The notes: generated from the letters alone by a model not told the origin. 11,881 nucleotides of DNA from Akkermansiaceae bacterium UBA5688 (GCA_002420315.1 DIHU01000017.1:1-11881), one strand, 5' to 3'. Shown: positions 1 through 6,886, counted from the first letter of the stretch. Numbers and translations are program-made.

Positions 1-1376
1 AGCCTGCTCCCGTTCAACTAACACCAGCTCAAGCTCCGGCCCAACCTGCTCCCGCGCCTCAAATCACCATTCCTCTGGGTGGATCAGCTCAAACTCCAAC
101 TACCGCGGCAGCTGCCGCACCCTTTGGCTCCGGGACACAAACCAGAGGTATTCCAGGTCAGCCCCAGCCCGGAGCAGTCGGGATCGGTTCAGTCGCCCCT
201 ATGAAAAAACAGGGAATGAGCAACGCCGTGAAGGGTATGATTGCCATCACCCTGGCAGCAGGAATCATTCTCGCTGGCTTCATCTACAAAGGAAAATCTG
301 ATCAAACCGCCAAAAATGAGCGCATCAACGAAATCGTGGCTGCATTTGGCGACCCTGACAATCTCCCGACCGATATTCCCTTGTCAACGGATGACGTCCA
401 ACTTCTCTTGGACGAACTTCTAAGCGGCGGAGTTAAAGATTCCATGGCTCGCCCCACCTACCTGCAAGCCCTCAATATAGGTAAAGCAACCGACGACGTT
501 GATATCAGCTTACAAGTCGCAAACTACGCCCGTGACGTGGAAATGACTGGTGCGCTTAGGGTCAAACTCTTTCAAGTCGTTGGAGCACGTGGCGATGAAA
601 GTGCCCTTCCAGCCTTGATCGAGTTCGCCCAAAAAACCGATGATACATCGGCAGGACAAGGAGCTCTCGATGCTGCCAAACAAATGGCCTCGGCATCTAA
701 CTTCAAAAGCCTCCTCACCATTATCACCAACTCGGAAAATGCCTCGATCAAAAACTCAGCTGTCGATGTTCTCACCAAGGTGATCAGTGCCTCCGAAGAT
801 CCCAGCGCCTACTCCAAGGCGATCATGGGAAGTTATAATAATACGGCTGATACCGATGCTAAGACCGCACTCCTGCGACTCATGGGCTCAGCCGGTGGGG
901 ATGAAGCATCTAACCTGATTTCCAAAACACTCGCTGCCGATGATCCCAAGATGAAAGTTGCCGCCATCTTTGCGCTTCGCAATTGGCCCGATGACTCCCA
1001 ATTCGATACACTCTTCGAATACGCTTCAGAGGAACAAGATATCCGTATCCGTACCGAAGCCTTCCAGGGACTTGTCTCATTTCTCAAGAGTCATCCTGAA
1101 CTCGATGAGGACGATAAGTCCATCTATTGGGAAGACGTTGCTAGCATCGCAACCGGTGAAACAGAGCAACGTATGGTAGTCGACGCCATGGTTAGCCAGA
1201 CCGGAGGCTGGGCCGACGATGTTCTCGATTACTTCATTGAGAGTGGCGACACCGATAAGGTCCAATTTCGCGCCGAGAGAGCCAAGCTTGCCTTAGCCGA
1301 CCGCCTAAAACGCGCCGAGCGAGGCGGTGCCTCCGAAGAGGAGGAAGAAGAGGAAGATTCTGATACGGACGAATAA
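1..1376 (+). CDS. Membrane-anchored HEAT-repeat protein, 5' end outside the window
   Basis: The reading frame is open from the first complete codon at base 3 to the TAA at 1374-1376, so the gene starts left of the window. The ATG at 201 is probably internal. The 66 visible residues before it are rich in Pro, Ala and Gln and look like a flexible linker. Counting from the Met at 201, residues 11-29 form one hydrophobic membrane segment preceded by Lys residues, which suggests an N-terminal cytoplasmic part and an exported C-terminal part. Residues from about 65 to 370 are helical with repeated HEAT-like units (for example around 134-162, 167-195, 221-245, 250-262 and 280-296), a fold that usually serves as a protein-binding scaffold. 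The C-terminus ends in a run of Glu and Asp (379-391), encoded by a 23-base pure purine tract at 1335-1357. No catalytic motif was seen. The HEAT assignment rests on repeat pattern and composition; the partner is unknown. Confidence 0.75.
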   Translation, partial: PAPVQLTPAQAPAQPAPAPQITIPLGGSAQTPTTAAAAAPFGSGTQTRGIPGQPQPGAVGIGSVAPMKKQGMSNAVKGMIAITLAAGIILAGFIYKGKSDQTAKNERINEIVAAFGDPDNLPTDIPLSTDDVQLLLDELLSGGVKDSMARPTYLQALNIGKATDDVDISLQVANYARDVEMTGALRVKLFQVVGARGDESALPALIEFAQKTDDTSAGQGALDAAKQMASASNFKSLLTIITNSENASIKNSAVDVLTKVISASEDPSAYSKAIMGSYNNTADTDAKTALLRLMGSAGGDEASNLISKTLAADDPKMKVAAIFALRNWPDDSQFDTLFEYASEEQDIRIRTEAFQGLVSFLKSHPELDEDDKSIYWEDVASIATGETEQRMVVDAMVSQTGGWADDVLDYFIESGDTDKVQFRAERAKLALADRLKRAERGGASEEEEEEEDSDTDE

Positions 1377-1400
1377 AAACCCTCATGTTCTATCAATTTT

Positions 1401-1431
1401 AAAAAGGCGACCTTCACCGGTCGCCTTTTTT
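1401..1431 (+). terminator. Rho-independent terminator after the HEAT-repeat gene
   Basis: A perfect 12-bp stem (1401-1412 with 1419-1430) closes a 6-base loop and ends in a run of six T (1426-1431). It lies 24 bases after the stop codon of the HEAT-repeat gene. The A-run on the left arm means it could also work on the opposite strand. It ends only eight bases before the antiporter start codon. Confidence 0.9.
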
Positions 1432-1439
1432 CATTTGCT

Positions 1440-2939
1440 GTGCTTCACTCTCCCGTGGATTTGATCCCTCTCATACCTCCGATCGTAGCCTTGTCTCTCA
1501 TTCTAATTACGAGACAGGCTGCCCTCTCTTTATTCTCAGCAACTGTGGCCGGCGCATTCCTTTTGGCTGGCCCGTCCCCGGTTCTTGCCGTTCGTTGCCT
1601 CTTTGAGGACCATCTCTTCCCTAAAATTGGGGAAAGCAGCTGGAACCTCAGCGCGATTATTTTCACCCTTACCTTAGGAGCATTTGCCACTCTTCTAGAG
1701 AAAGGAGGAGGTTTCACCACGATCCTTAACCGTCTCCTCGCCAACAAAAGCCAAGATCCGAAAAAGAAACTCCTTTTTGGCGTCTATGGCCTCGGACTTC
1801 TCTGTTTCTTTGATGGCCTCGCAAATGCTGTCCTTCTCGGCCGCGTTGCCCGCCCACTCACTGATAGTTTGCGAATCTCCCGACAATTTCTCGCCTATGT
1901 GATTGATTCTACGAGTGCCACGGTTGCTTGTGTCGCTTTCATCTCAACTTGGATCGCAGTTCAACTTTCCTTCATCAAACAGGGCTTAGAAACGGCATCG
2001 TTCGACGTCAATCCGGCCGCTCTATTTTTTAACTCTATCCCGGCAAATCCCTACTGCCTCCTCAGCCTTATTCTCATTCCTCTTGTCATCTTCAAAGCAT
2101 GGCAAATTGGTCCCATGAAAAATGCCAAGCCGGTAGCGCTTGATGAACAGTCCGAAAAAAGTGAAGCCAACTCCCCGTGGCTCGCCTTACTCCCTCTCAT
2201 CGTACTCGTCACTACCCTCCCTGCCTTCATCTACTTCTGGCAGGACGGCGAAACTTGGTCATGGCGAAACGCTTTCATCTCCGATGGCGTCCCTTACGCC
2301 ATGGTGGCAGCAGGCTTTGTCGCTCTCACCACAGCCTACCTTTGCTTTCCTAAAAACAAGAGAACCGAAGCACCGCAGCACATGCTTGATGGTGCGGCCT
2401 CCCTTTTTCCAGCGCTTATAATTTTGATCTGCGCTTGGACTCTTGGCAGCATGTTCGAAAGCCTCGGCACGGCTGATCTTCTGAAGACAATGCTCGGTGA
2501 TCAAATCAGCCCGATGTCCGTCCCTTTGGTGATTTTTTTAATCGGCGCGGTCATGTCTTTTATGACCGGTACTTCTTGGGGAACCTTCGGACTTCTCATG
2601 CCCATAGCTCTGCCGCTTGTCCTAAAATTAGGAACCGATCTTCCCGAAGACGAACTGATAAACCTAATCTCGATGACGATTGGTGCTGTTTTTGGCGGCG
2701 CTGTCTTTGGTGATCATTGTAGCCCGTTCTCCGACACCACGATCGTGTCCGCCCTCGCTTCCGGATGCTCTCCCACATCCCACGTGGCAACCCAACTTCC
2801 CTATGCGCTCCTAGCAGCCACCGGAGCTACCATTGCATACGCTTTGATGTGGATCGGATTACCAGCCTGGTTGTCCACCGCAATCCTAGTTGCAGCTCTC
2901 GCTACAATTGTCCTGAGTCGTAAAACATCCACCTCTTAA
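1440..2939 (+). CDS. NhaC-family Na+/H+ antiporter-like membrane transporter
   Basis: A 499-residue polytopic inner-membrane protein of the NhaC antiporter family (ion transporter superfamily). It probably exchanges Na+ for H+, although some family members carry amino acids such as lysine. Roughly ten or more hydrophobic segments run along its length. Family signatures are visible: FFDGLANA at 123-130, FMTGTSWGTFG at 374-384, and the polar motif GDHCSPFSDTT at 424-434 followed by HVATQLPYAL at 448-457, which is highly characteristic of NhaC proteins. The start chosen is GTG at 1440; GTG at 1455 and TTG at 1461 are alternatives, and none has a Shine-Dalgarno sequence. The start lies just after the upstream terminator, leaving no room for a separate promoter between them. 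The stop codon overlaps that of the convergent asnS. The family is secure; the transported substrate is not. Confidence 0.88.
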   Translation: MLHSPVDLIPLIPPIVALSLILITRQAALSLFSATVAGAFLLAGPSPVLAVRCLFEDHLFPKIGESSWNLSAIIFTLTLGAFATLLEKGGGFTTILNRLLANKSQDPKKKLLFGVYGLGLLCFFDGLANAVLLGRVARPLTDSLRISRQFLAYVIDSTSATVACVAFISTWIAVQLSFIKQGLETASFDVNPAALFFNSIPANPYCLLSLILIPLVIFKAWQIGPMKNAKPVALDEQSEKSEANSPWLALLPLIVLVTTLPAFIYFWQDGETWSWRNAFISDGVPYAMVAAGFVALTTAYLCFPKNKRTEAPQHMLDGAASLFPALIILICAWTLGSMFESLGTADLLKTMLGDQISPMSVPLVIFLIGAVMSFMTGTSWGTFGLLMPIALPLVLKLGTDLPEDELINLISMTIGAVFGGAVFGDHCSPFSDTTIVSALASGCSPTSHVATQLPYALLAATGATIAYALMWIGLPAWLSTAILVAALATIVLSRKTSTS

Positions 2940-4288
2940 AACTCGCAATTTCCAGGCGTCCTAGCAAAAGGGATGACGTCGCGAATATTTTGCATCCCGG
3001 TAACATACATTAGGAGGCGTTCAAATCCGGCGCCGAAACCAGCGTGAGGAACGGTCCCGTATTTTCTTAGATCGAGATACCACCCATAATTTTTAAGACT
3101 TAGGTCATTTGCTTCCATCTCCGCTTTCAGTAAATCATACCGTTCCTCCCTCTGGCTTCCACCAATGATTTCGCCTACTCCCGGCACCAACACATCCATC
3201 GCCGTTACCGTTTTACCATCATCATTCGCCCGCATGTAAAACGGCTTAATCGATTTGGGATAATTATACACCGTAAGTGGCCCCTTCACAACTTCTTCGC
3301 AAAGGTAGCGTTCATGTTCGGACTGCAAGTTAGCCCCCCATTGGACCGGGTAATCGAACTTCTGACCCGAAACAATCAGCTGCTCAACTGCCTCGGTATA
3401 ACTCATCCGCTCAAAGCCTCCCCCTACCAATCCCTCAAGCCGCTGACGTAACCCCTTGTCGACAAATTTCGCAAAGATCTCCAAATCACCCTCGTTGTTC
3501 TCCAAGACATCTTTCACTAGAAATTGTATGAAATCCTCCGCGAGATCCATATCGCCCTCGAGATTACAAAAAGCCATCTCCGGCTCGATCATCCAGAACT
3601 CCGATGCATGGCGAGAGGTATTCGAATTCTCCGCCCGGAAGGTCGGGCCAAAAGTATAAACATTCGAAAGCGCACAGGCAAAGGTCTCCGCTTCCAACTG
3701 GCCGCTCACTGTCAAATAACTCTTCTTACCAAAAAAATCTTCCTCTGCCTGACCCGCATCATTTGTTGTCACCTGGAACATTTCACCCGCGCCCTCGCAA
3801 TCACTTGTGGTAATGACAGGCGTGTGAACATAAGTAAAATCACGCTCATTAAAAAATCGATGCACCGCATAAGCCAATCGACTCCGCATCCGAAAAGTCG
3901 CTCCGTAAAGATTCGTTCGCGGACGCAAATGAGCAATGGAGCGCAAGAACTCCGGCGTATGCCCCTTCTTCTGCAGTGGAAAATCATCTGGGACTCCACC
4001 CACCAACTCCACCTCGGTCGCTCGCACTTCCCAGCTCTGCCCCTGACCAGGGCTTTCCAATAATTCACCAGCAACTTTCACTGCCGCCCCCGTATTCATT
4101 TTCCCGACCTCCTCCGATCCAGGAGTTCCTAAATCAATGATCACCTGAATCCCCTTCAGACAAGATCCATCATTCAGCTCCATGAAGGAAAATTCCTTCG
4201 AATCCCTCCGAGTCCGCACCCAACCCGCTAATTCCACCGAGTCCAGAGCCGTCGCACTATTCAAAAGATTTTTCACCGAGGTCCGCAT
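2936..4288 (-). CDS. asnS: Asparagine--tRNA ligase (AsnRS)
   Basis: A class IIb aminoacyl-tRNA synthetase that charges tRNA-Asn with asparagine using ATP in the cytoplasm. The 450-residue length is normal for the family. The N-terminal OB-fold anticodon-binding domain spans about residues 15-100 (VELAGWVRTRRDSKEFSFMELNDG region at 18-41). The catalytic domain follows, with a motif-1-like region at about 150-160, motif 2 around FGPTFRAENSNTSRH at 213-227, a tail EFWMIEPEMAF at 230-240 typical of AsnRS, and motif 3 GAGFERLLMYVTG at 419-431. The end IRDVIPFARTPGNCEF (435-450) is also typical. An AGGAG lies six bases before the ATG and supports this start. Its presence implies direct Asn-tRNA formation rather than sole reliance on amidation of Asp-tRNA-Asn. 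It is transcribed in the same direction as the unrecognised gene upstream. Confidence 0.97.
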   Translation of the reverse strand: MRTSVKNLLNSATALDSVELAGWVRTRRDSKEFSFMELNDGSCLKGIQVIIDLGTPGSEEVGKMNTGAAVKVAGELLESPGQGQSWEVRATEVELVGGVPDDFPLQKKGHTPEFLRSIAHLRPRTNLYGATFRMRSRLAYAVHRFFNERDFTYVHTPVITTSDCEGAGEMFQVTTNDAGQAEEDFFGKKSYLTVSGQLEAETFACALSNVYTFGPTFRAENSNTSRHASEFWMIEPEMAFCNLEGDMDLAEDFIQFLVKDVLENNEGDLEIFAKFVDKGLRQRLEGLVGGGFERMSYTEAVEQLIVSGQKFDYPVQWGANLQSEHERYLCEEVVKGPLTVYNYPKSIKPFYMRANDDGKTVTAMDVLVPGVGEIIGGSQREERYDLLKAEMEANDLSLKNYGWYLDLRKYGTVPHAGFGAGFERLLMYVTGMQNIRDVIPFARTPGNCEF

Positions 4289-4294
4289 GCAAAA

Positions 4295-4299
4295 CTCCT
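4295..4299 (-). promoter_or_regulatory. Shine-Dalgarno site of asnS
   Basis: AGGAG on the minus strand (CTCCT on the plus strand) lies six bases before the asnS ATG. It is the only near-consensus Shine-Dalgarno site found at a gene start in this window and it fixes the asnS start. Confidence 0.8.
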
Positions 4300-4350
4300 A
4301 CCGTCTCGCACGAAGTGAATCGATAGGAATTTACAGGAAAACTCAGATGC

Positions 4351-4369
4351 GACCTAATTAACTTAGGTC
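4351..4369. repeat. Perfect 7-bp inverted repeat upstream of asnS
   Basis: GACCTAA at 4351-4357 and TTAGGTC at 4363-4369 are perfect reverse complements separated by five bases. The site overlaps the stop codon of the upstream 147-residue gene (4368-4370) and lies about 62 bases before the asnS start. There is no T-run after it on either strand, so a simple terminator is unlikely. It could be an operator for a dimeric regulator or an mRNA 3'-end hairpin. The symmetry is seen directly; the function is not known. Confidence 0.5.
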
Positions 4370-4811
4370 AGTTCCCCTCTTCCCGGAGAAGTTTTACGAG
4401 ATTCTTTCCATTCCTAATGAAAAAAGCTTCTCCATTAGACGGGATCGTCACCACGTTCCAAACCTTAGTCCCTTCTCTAAGGATCTTGCGCAGATGCTCC
4501 ACCTTTTGCTTTTTATTATTTTTCACCCTTATAAAAGTAAGCTCTAGGCCCTCGGCGATCTTCTTGATTTCAGCGCGAGGGCAATACCACATCGATTCCG
4601 TAATCGTCCGATAGACGATTTGGACCGAGGTATCCTTCATCCTTTCAACATCTTTGACCGTAATCTGCTCGTTTTGGCAGGAAACCTTGGCCGCAGAACT
4701 AGAAATCACCATCCCCCGAAAAACAGAGTAACGATGAGAGCCGCCAATTTCGCGCAAGAATGGTTCTTTGTCATAAATCGTGACTCTTGTTCGACGGAAC
4801 CAGTGGATCAC
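4368..4811 (-). CDS. Conserved-looking hypothetical protein, 147 aa
   Basis: I do not recognise this protein. The only start available is the GTG at 4809-4811 (minus strand), because an in-frame TAG lies two codons upstream; an AGGA sits nine bases before it. An internal ATG at residue 34 would give a 114-residue product. The product is basic and soluble-looking, with no signal peptide or membrane segment. It has two Cys (46 and 77, the latter in SMWYCPRAEIKK), alternating beta-like stretches around 64-70 and 90-96, a Lys-rich segment at 97-109, and a C-terminal end with VVTIPSNGEAFFIRNG (120-135). The codons are rich in purine first bases like a real gene, and no better frame covers this stretch on either strand. 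It is followed by asnS on the same strand after 79 bases, so the two may share a transcript. Confidence 0.62.
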   Translation of the reverse strand: MIHWFRRTRVTIYDKEPFLREIGGSHRYSVFRGMVISSSAAKVSCQNEQITVKDVERMKDTSVQIVYRTITESMWYCPRAEIKKIAEGLELTFIRVKNNKKQKVEHLRKILREGTKVWNVVTIPSNGEAFFIRNGKNLVKLLREEGN

Positions 4812-4907
4812 ACTCTAGCATCCTGTCGCTTCGATTAAAGCAACACCAACATCAATCTGATCGATGATCCAGACGGGGAAAAAGCAGCAGTCACTTTACA
4901 AAAAATC

Positions 4908-4935
4908 TTGCATTCGGCACCGCGAGCCCTAAAAC
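4908..4935 (+). promoter_or_regulatory. Candidate sigma-70-type promoter of rpmI-rplT
   Basis: TTGCAT (4908-4913) and TAAAAC (4930-4935) are separated by 16 bases. An A-run just upstream (4900-4905) resembles an UP element. Transcription would start near base 4942, so the rpmI ATG at 4945 would be almost at the 5' end of the mRNA. The position just before a ribosomal protein operon supports it, but it is found by eye only. Confidence 0.45.
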
Positions 4936-4944
4936 GCCGCTCCC

Positions 4945-5154
4945 ATGGCCCGCAAAGCTTGCAAGTCCAAAACCAGATCGTCCGTCGCCAAGCGCTTTAA
5001 AGTGACTGGCACCGGTAAGATTTTGCGCCGCAAACAGGGCAAACGTCACATCCTCCAGAAGAAAAACCGGAAACGGAAAAGAATGCTGGGTAAAGCGACG
5101 CTTGTCTCCGACGCAGATATTACGAACGTGAAGAGGAATCTTCTCATGAAGTAA
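4945..5154 (+). CDS. rpmI: 50S ribosomal protein bL35
   Basis: A 69-residue, highly basic ribosomal protein of the large subunit, slightly longer than the usual 64-66 residues. The N-terminal KSKTRSSVAKRFKVTGTGKI (7-26) and the central GKRHILQKKNRKRKRML (32-48) match the bL35 pattern of Lys/Arg-rich segments that bind 23S rRNA. The C-terminus VSDADITNVKRNLL (54-67) is also typical. The ATG at 4945 has no Shine-Dalgarno sequence; a promoter candidate ends ten bases before it, which would make the mRNA nearly leaderless. It is followed 144 bases later by rplT, the usual partner. infC (translation initiation factor IF3), which commonly precedes rpmI, is not here. Confidence 0.96.
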   Translation: MARKACKSKTRSSVAKRFKVTGTGKILRRKQGKRHILQKKNRKRKRMLGKATLVSDADITNVKRNLLMK

Positions 5155-5162
5155 AGTCTTAC

Positions 5163-5232
5163 CGTGCATACGTGCACGATGCCCCCGCCTGCAAAATGGG
5201 CGGCCTCTAGATAGCCAGCCTTCTCCGGAAGG
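5163..5232 (+). promoter_or_regulatory. Three-hairpin spacer between rpmI and rplT
   Basis: The 144-base spacer (5155-5298) holds three compact hairpins: CGTGCA/TGCACG with loop TACG (5163-5178); CCGCC/GGCGG with a 9-base loop (5185-5203); and CCTTC/GAAGG with loop TCCG (5219-5232). TACG and TCCG both fit the stable UNCG tetraloop class. There is no T-run, so they are not terminators. bL20 is known to autoregulate its operon by binding mRNA structures in Gammaproteobacteria and Firmicutes. That this spacer plays such a role here is inference. RNA processing or mRNA protection are alternatives. Confidence 0.4.
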
Positions 5233-5298
5233 ACCACGAGCGAGTGAGACTATCAGAGTGAAATTAAAACCCAACGACCCGCTCATCCAAAAGAAACC

Positions 5299-5667
5299 AT
5301 GCCAAGAGCAACTAACAGTCCGGCCAGTAGAAAACGCCGCAAGCGTATTCTTCTCCGCGCCAAAGGATTCCGAGGCTTCCGTTCCAAGCTTTATCGCTAC
5401 GCGAAGGACGCCGTCTACAAAGCCCGTCAATACGAGTATCGTGACCGTAAGAAGCGTAAGGGACAGTTCCGCCGTCTCTGGATTCAGCGTATTTCCGCTG
5501 CTGTCCGAAATGAAGGAATGACCTACTCTCGCTTCATCGAAGGTCTAAAGGCCGCTAACATTGAGCTCGACCGTAAAGTCCTTGCTGATCTCGCCGTCGT
5601 TGACGCTACCGCTTTCTCCGCAATCGTGGAGCAAGCCAAAAGTGCCCTCGAAAAGAAGGCCGCTTAA
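5299..5667 (+). CDS. rplT: 50S ribosomal protein bL20
   Basis: A 122-residue basic protein that binds 23S rRNA early in large-subunit assembly. The sequence matches the family throughout: MPRATNSPASRKRRKRIL at the N-terminus, AKGFRGFRSKLYRYAKDAV (21-39), then RDRKKRKGQFRRLWIQRISA (48-67), GMTYSRFIEGLKAANIELDRKVLADLAV (73-100) and a C-terminal helix ending in EKKAA. The length is normal. The stretch AAAGAAA before the ATG is at best a weak ribosome-binding site. It is probably co-transcribed with rpmI and ends at a clear terminator 30 bases downstream of its stop codon. bL20 is often the autoregulator of its own operon. Confidence 0.97.
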   Translation: MPRATNSPASRKRRKRILLRAKGFRGFRSKLYRYAKDAVYKARQYEYRDRKKRKGQFRRLWIQRISAAVRNEGMTYSRFIEGLKAANIELDRKVLADLAVVDATAFSAIVEQAKSALEKKAA

Positions 5668-5697
5668 CATCCGATTAGCTTTAGCTAAAAGAATTTC

Positions 5698-5730
5698 ATG
5701 GTCGTATCTGCAAGGATACGGCCATTTTTT
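5698..5730 (+). terminator. Rho-independent terminator after rplT
   Basis: An 11-bp stem with one G-T pair (5698-5708 with 5715-5725) closes a 6-base loop and runs into six T (5725-5730). It ends the rpmI-rplT transcript. A smaller near-palindrome (TTAGCT-TT-AGCTAA, 5675-5688) lies just before it. Confidence 0.9.
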
Positions 5731-5732
5731 AA

Positions 5733-5761
5733 TTGAGAGGATAACCATTCCTATCGATAAC
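5733..5761 (+). promoter_or_regulatory. Candidate promoter of pheS
   Basis: TTGAGA (5733-5738) and GATAAC (5756-5761) are separated by 17 bases and lie immediately after the rplT terminator. That is where a separate pheS promoter is expected. The resulting leader of about 80 bases contains a small hairpin TAGGCT-CAG-AGCCTA (5784-5798). No Phe-rich leader peptide was seen. Found by eye only. Confidence 0.42.
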
Positions 5762-5848
5762 CTGATTCAAGTGATCATAATCATAGGCTCAGAGCCTAAA
5801 GCCATCATTGACCGCCATCGCCCTTTCCCGTAATTCCCAATCAACAAT

Positions 5849-6865
5849 ATGACCGAGCAAGCAGCCCAAATTCAAACCGACGCGATCGCCGCAATTGATG
5901 AAGCCTCTAGCGAAGCCGCTCTGGAAGAAGCTCGCGTCAAATTCCTCGGTAAAAAATCCCCCCTCAACTCACTTGCTGCTGAAATGCGCCACTTACCCAA
6001 GGAAGATAAACCAAAATTAGGAGCCGCTCTAAACGCCGCCCGACAAGCCATTACCCTCGCCCTCGAAACTAGCAAACAAAAACTCCAAGACGCCGCTGAC
6101 GCCACCTCCATCGAAGGAATTGATGTCACCATGCCGCCCCGCGAACTCCCGGTTGGATCCCTCCACCCCCTCACTATCGTCAAGGATCGCGCAATTCAAA
6201 TCCTCCGCCGCCTCGGCTTCGCACTCGCAGATGGACCAGAGATCGAAACCGAATTCCACTGCTTTGATGCCCTCAATACTCCATTTGACCACCCCGCCAG
6301 AAACGACTCCGACACCTTCTATTTTGATTCAGGAAAACTCCTCCGAACACACACCTCCTCAGTACAGGTCCGCACGATGGAAAAACAGTCTCCTCCTATT
6401 AAAATAATCGCTCCCGGCTCCGCCTATCGTCGAGACGAAATAGACGCAACTCACCTCTCAGTCTTTAACCAACTCGAAGGCCTCTACGTTGACTCCGACG
6501 TTCGGCTCTCTGATCTTAAAGGGACTCTAGAATTCTTTTACCGTGCTATGTTTGGTGATAAAACCGAAGTTCGATTCCGTCCCCACTTTTTCCCCTTCAC
6601 CGAACCCTCCTTCGAAATTGATGTGAAACTCCAAGTCAAAGGCGAAGAACCAAAATGGATCGAAGTCGCTGGCTGCGGCATGGTTGACCCCGCCGTTTTC
6701 ACCGCTATCAACAAAAGCCGAGGTGACGATGCCTTTGATCCCAACAAGCTGACAGGGTATGCCTTCGGCATGGGCCTAGATCGCCTCGCTATGATTCAAT
6801 ATGGCATTAAAGACATTCGTTTGCTGATCGAGAACGATACTCGTTTTCTCAGCCAATTCGCCTAG
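5849..6865 (+). CDS. pheS: Phenylalanine--tRNA ligase alpha subunit
   Basis: The catalytic alpha subunit of the cytoplasmic alpha2-beta2 phenylalanyl-tRNA synthetase (class IIc), which charges tRNA-Phe with phenylalanine. The 338-residue length is typical. An N-terminal coiled-coil arm (about 1-90) precedes the class II catalytic core. Visible family motifs include FDALNTPFDHPARNDSDTFY (139-158), LRTHTSSVQVRTM (165-177), the active-site segment FRPHFFPFTEPSFE (243-256), WIEVAGCGMV (270-279) and motif 3 FGMGLDRLAMIQYGIKDIR (306-324), ending in ENDTRFLSQF. The ATG at 5849 has no Shine-Dalgarno sequence. The beta-subunit gene pheT, often directly downstream, is absent: the next gene is an unrelated PSCyt/PSD1 protein. 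The enzyme needs a beta subunit, so pheT must lie elsewhere in the genome. Confidence 0.97.
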   Translation: MTEQAAQIQTDAIAAIDEASSEAALEEARVKFLGKKSPLNSLAAEMRHLPKEDKPKLGAALNAARQAITLALETSKQKLQDAADATSIEGIDVTMPPRELPVGSLHPLTIVKDRAIQILRRLGFALADGPEIETEFHCFDALNTPFDHPARNDSDTFYFDSGKLLRTHTSSVQVRTMEKQSPPIKIIAPGSAYRRDEIDATHLSVFNQLEGLYVDSDVRLSDLKGTLEFFYRAMFGDKTEVRFRPHFFPFTEPSFEIDVKLQVKGEEPKWIEVAGCGMVDPAVFTAINKSRGDDAFDPNKLTGYAFGMGLDRLAMIQYGIKDIRLLIENDTRFLSQFA

Positions 6866-6886
6866 ACAAGATTAGGCCTACTTTTT
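6860..6886 (+). terminator. Weak terminator-like hairpin at the end of pheS
   Basis: GCCTA (6860-6864) pairs with TAGGC (6873-6877), and a run of five T follows at 6882-6886. The left arm overlaps the pheS stop codon. The stem has only five base pairs and there are four bases before the T-run, so termination may be partial. Confidence 0.35.

Noticed and set aside
3524..4063. 179-residue plus-strand reading frame
   Set aside because: It lies wholly antisense to asnS, whose motifs are unmistakable, and has a low-quality, His/Ser/Arg-rich composition.
4620..4838. 72-residue plus-strand reading frame opposite the hypothetical gene
   Set aside because: The minus-strand frame is twice as long and has better codon usage and a defined start, so this is more likely its shadow.
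4891..5430. 179-residue minus-strand reading frame across rpmI and rplT
   Set aside because: It is antisense to two certain ribosomal protein genes and shows no family motif.
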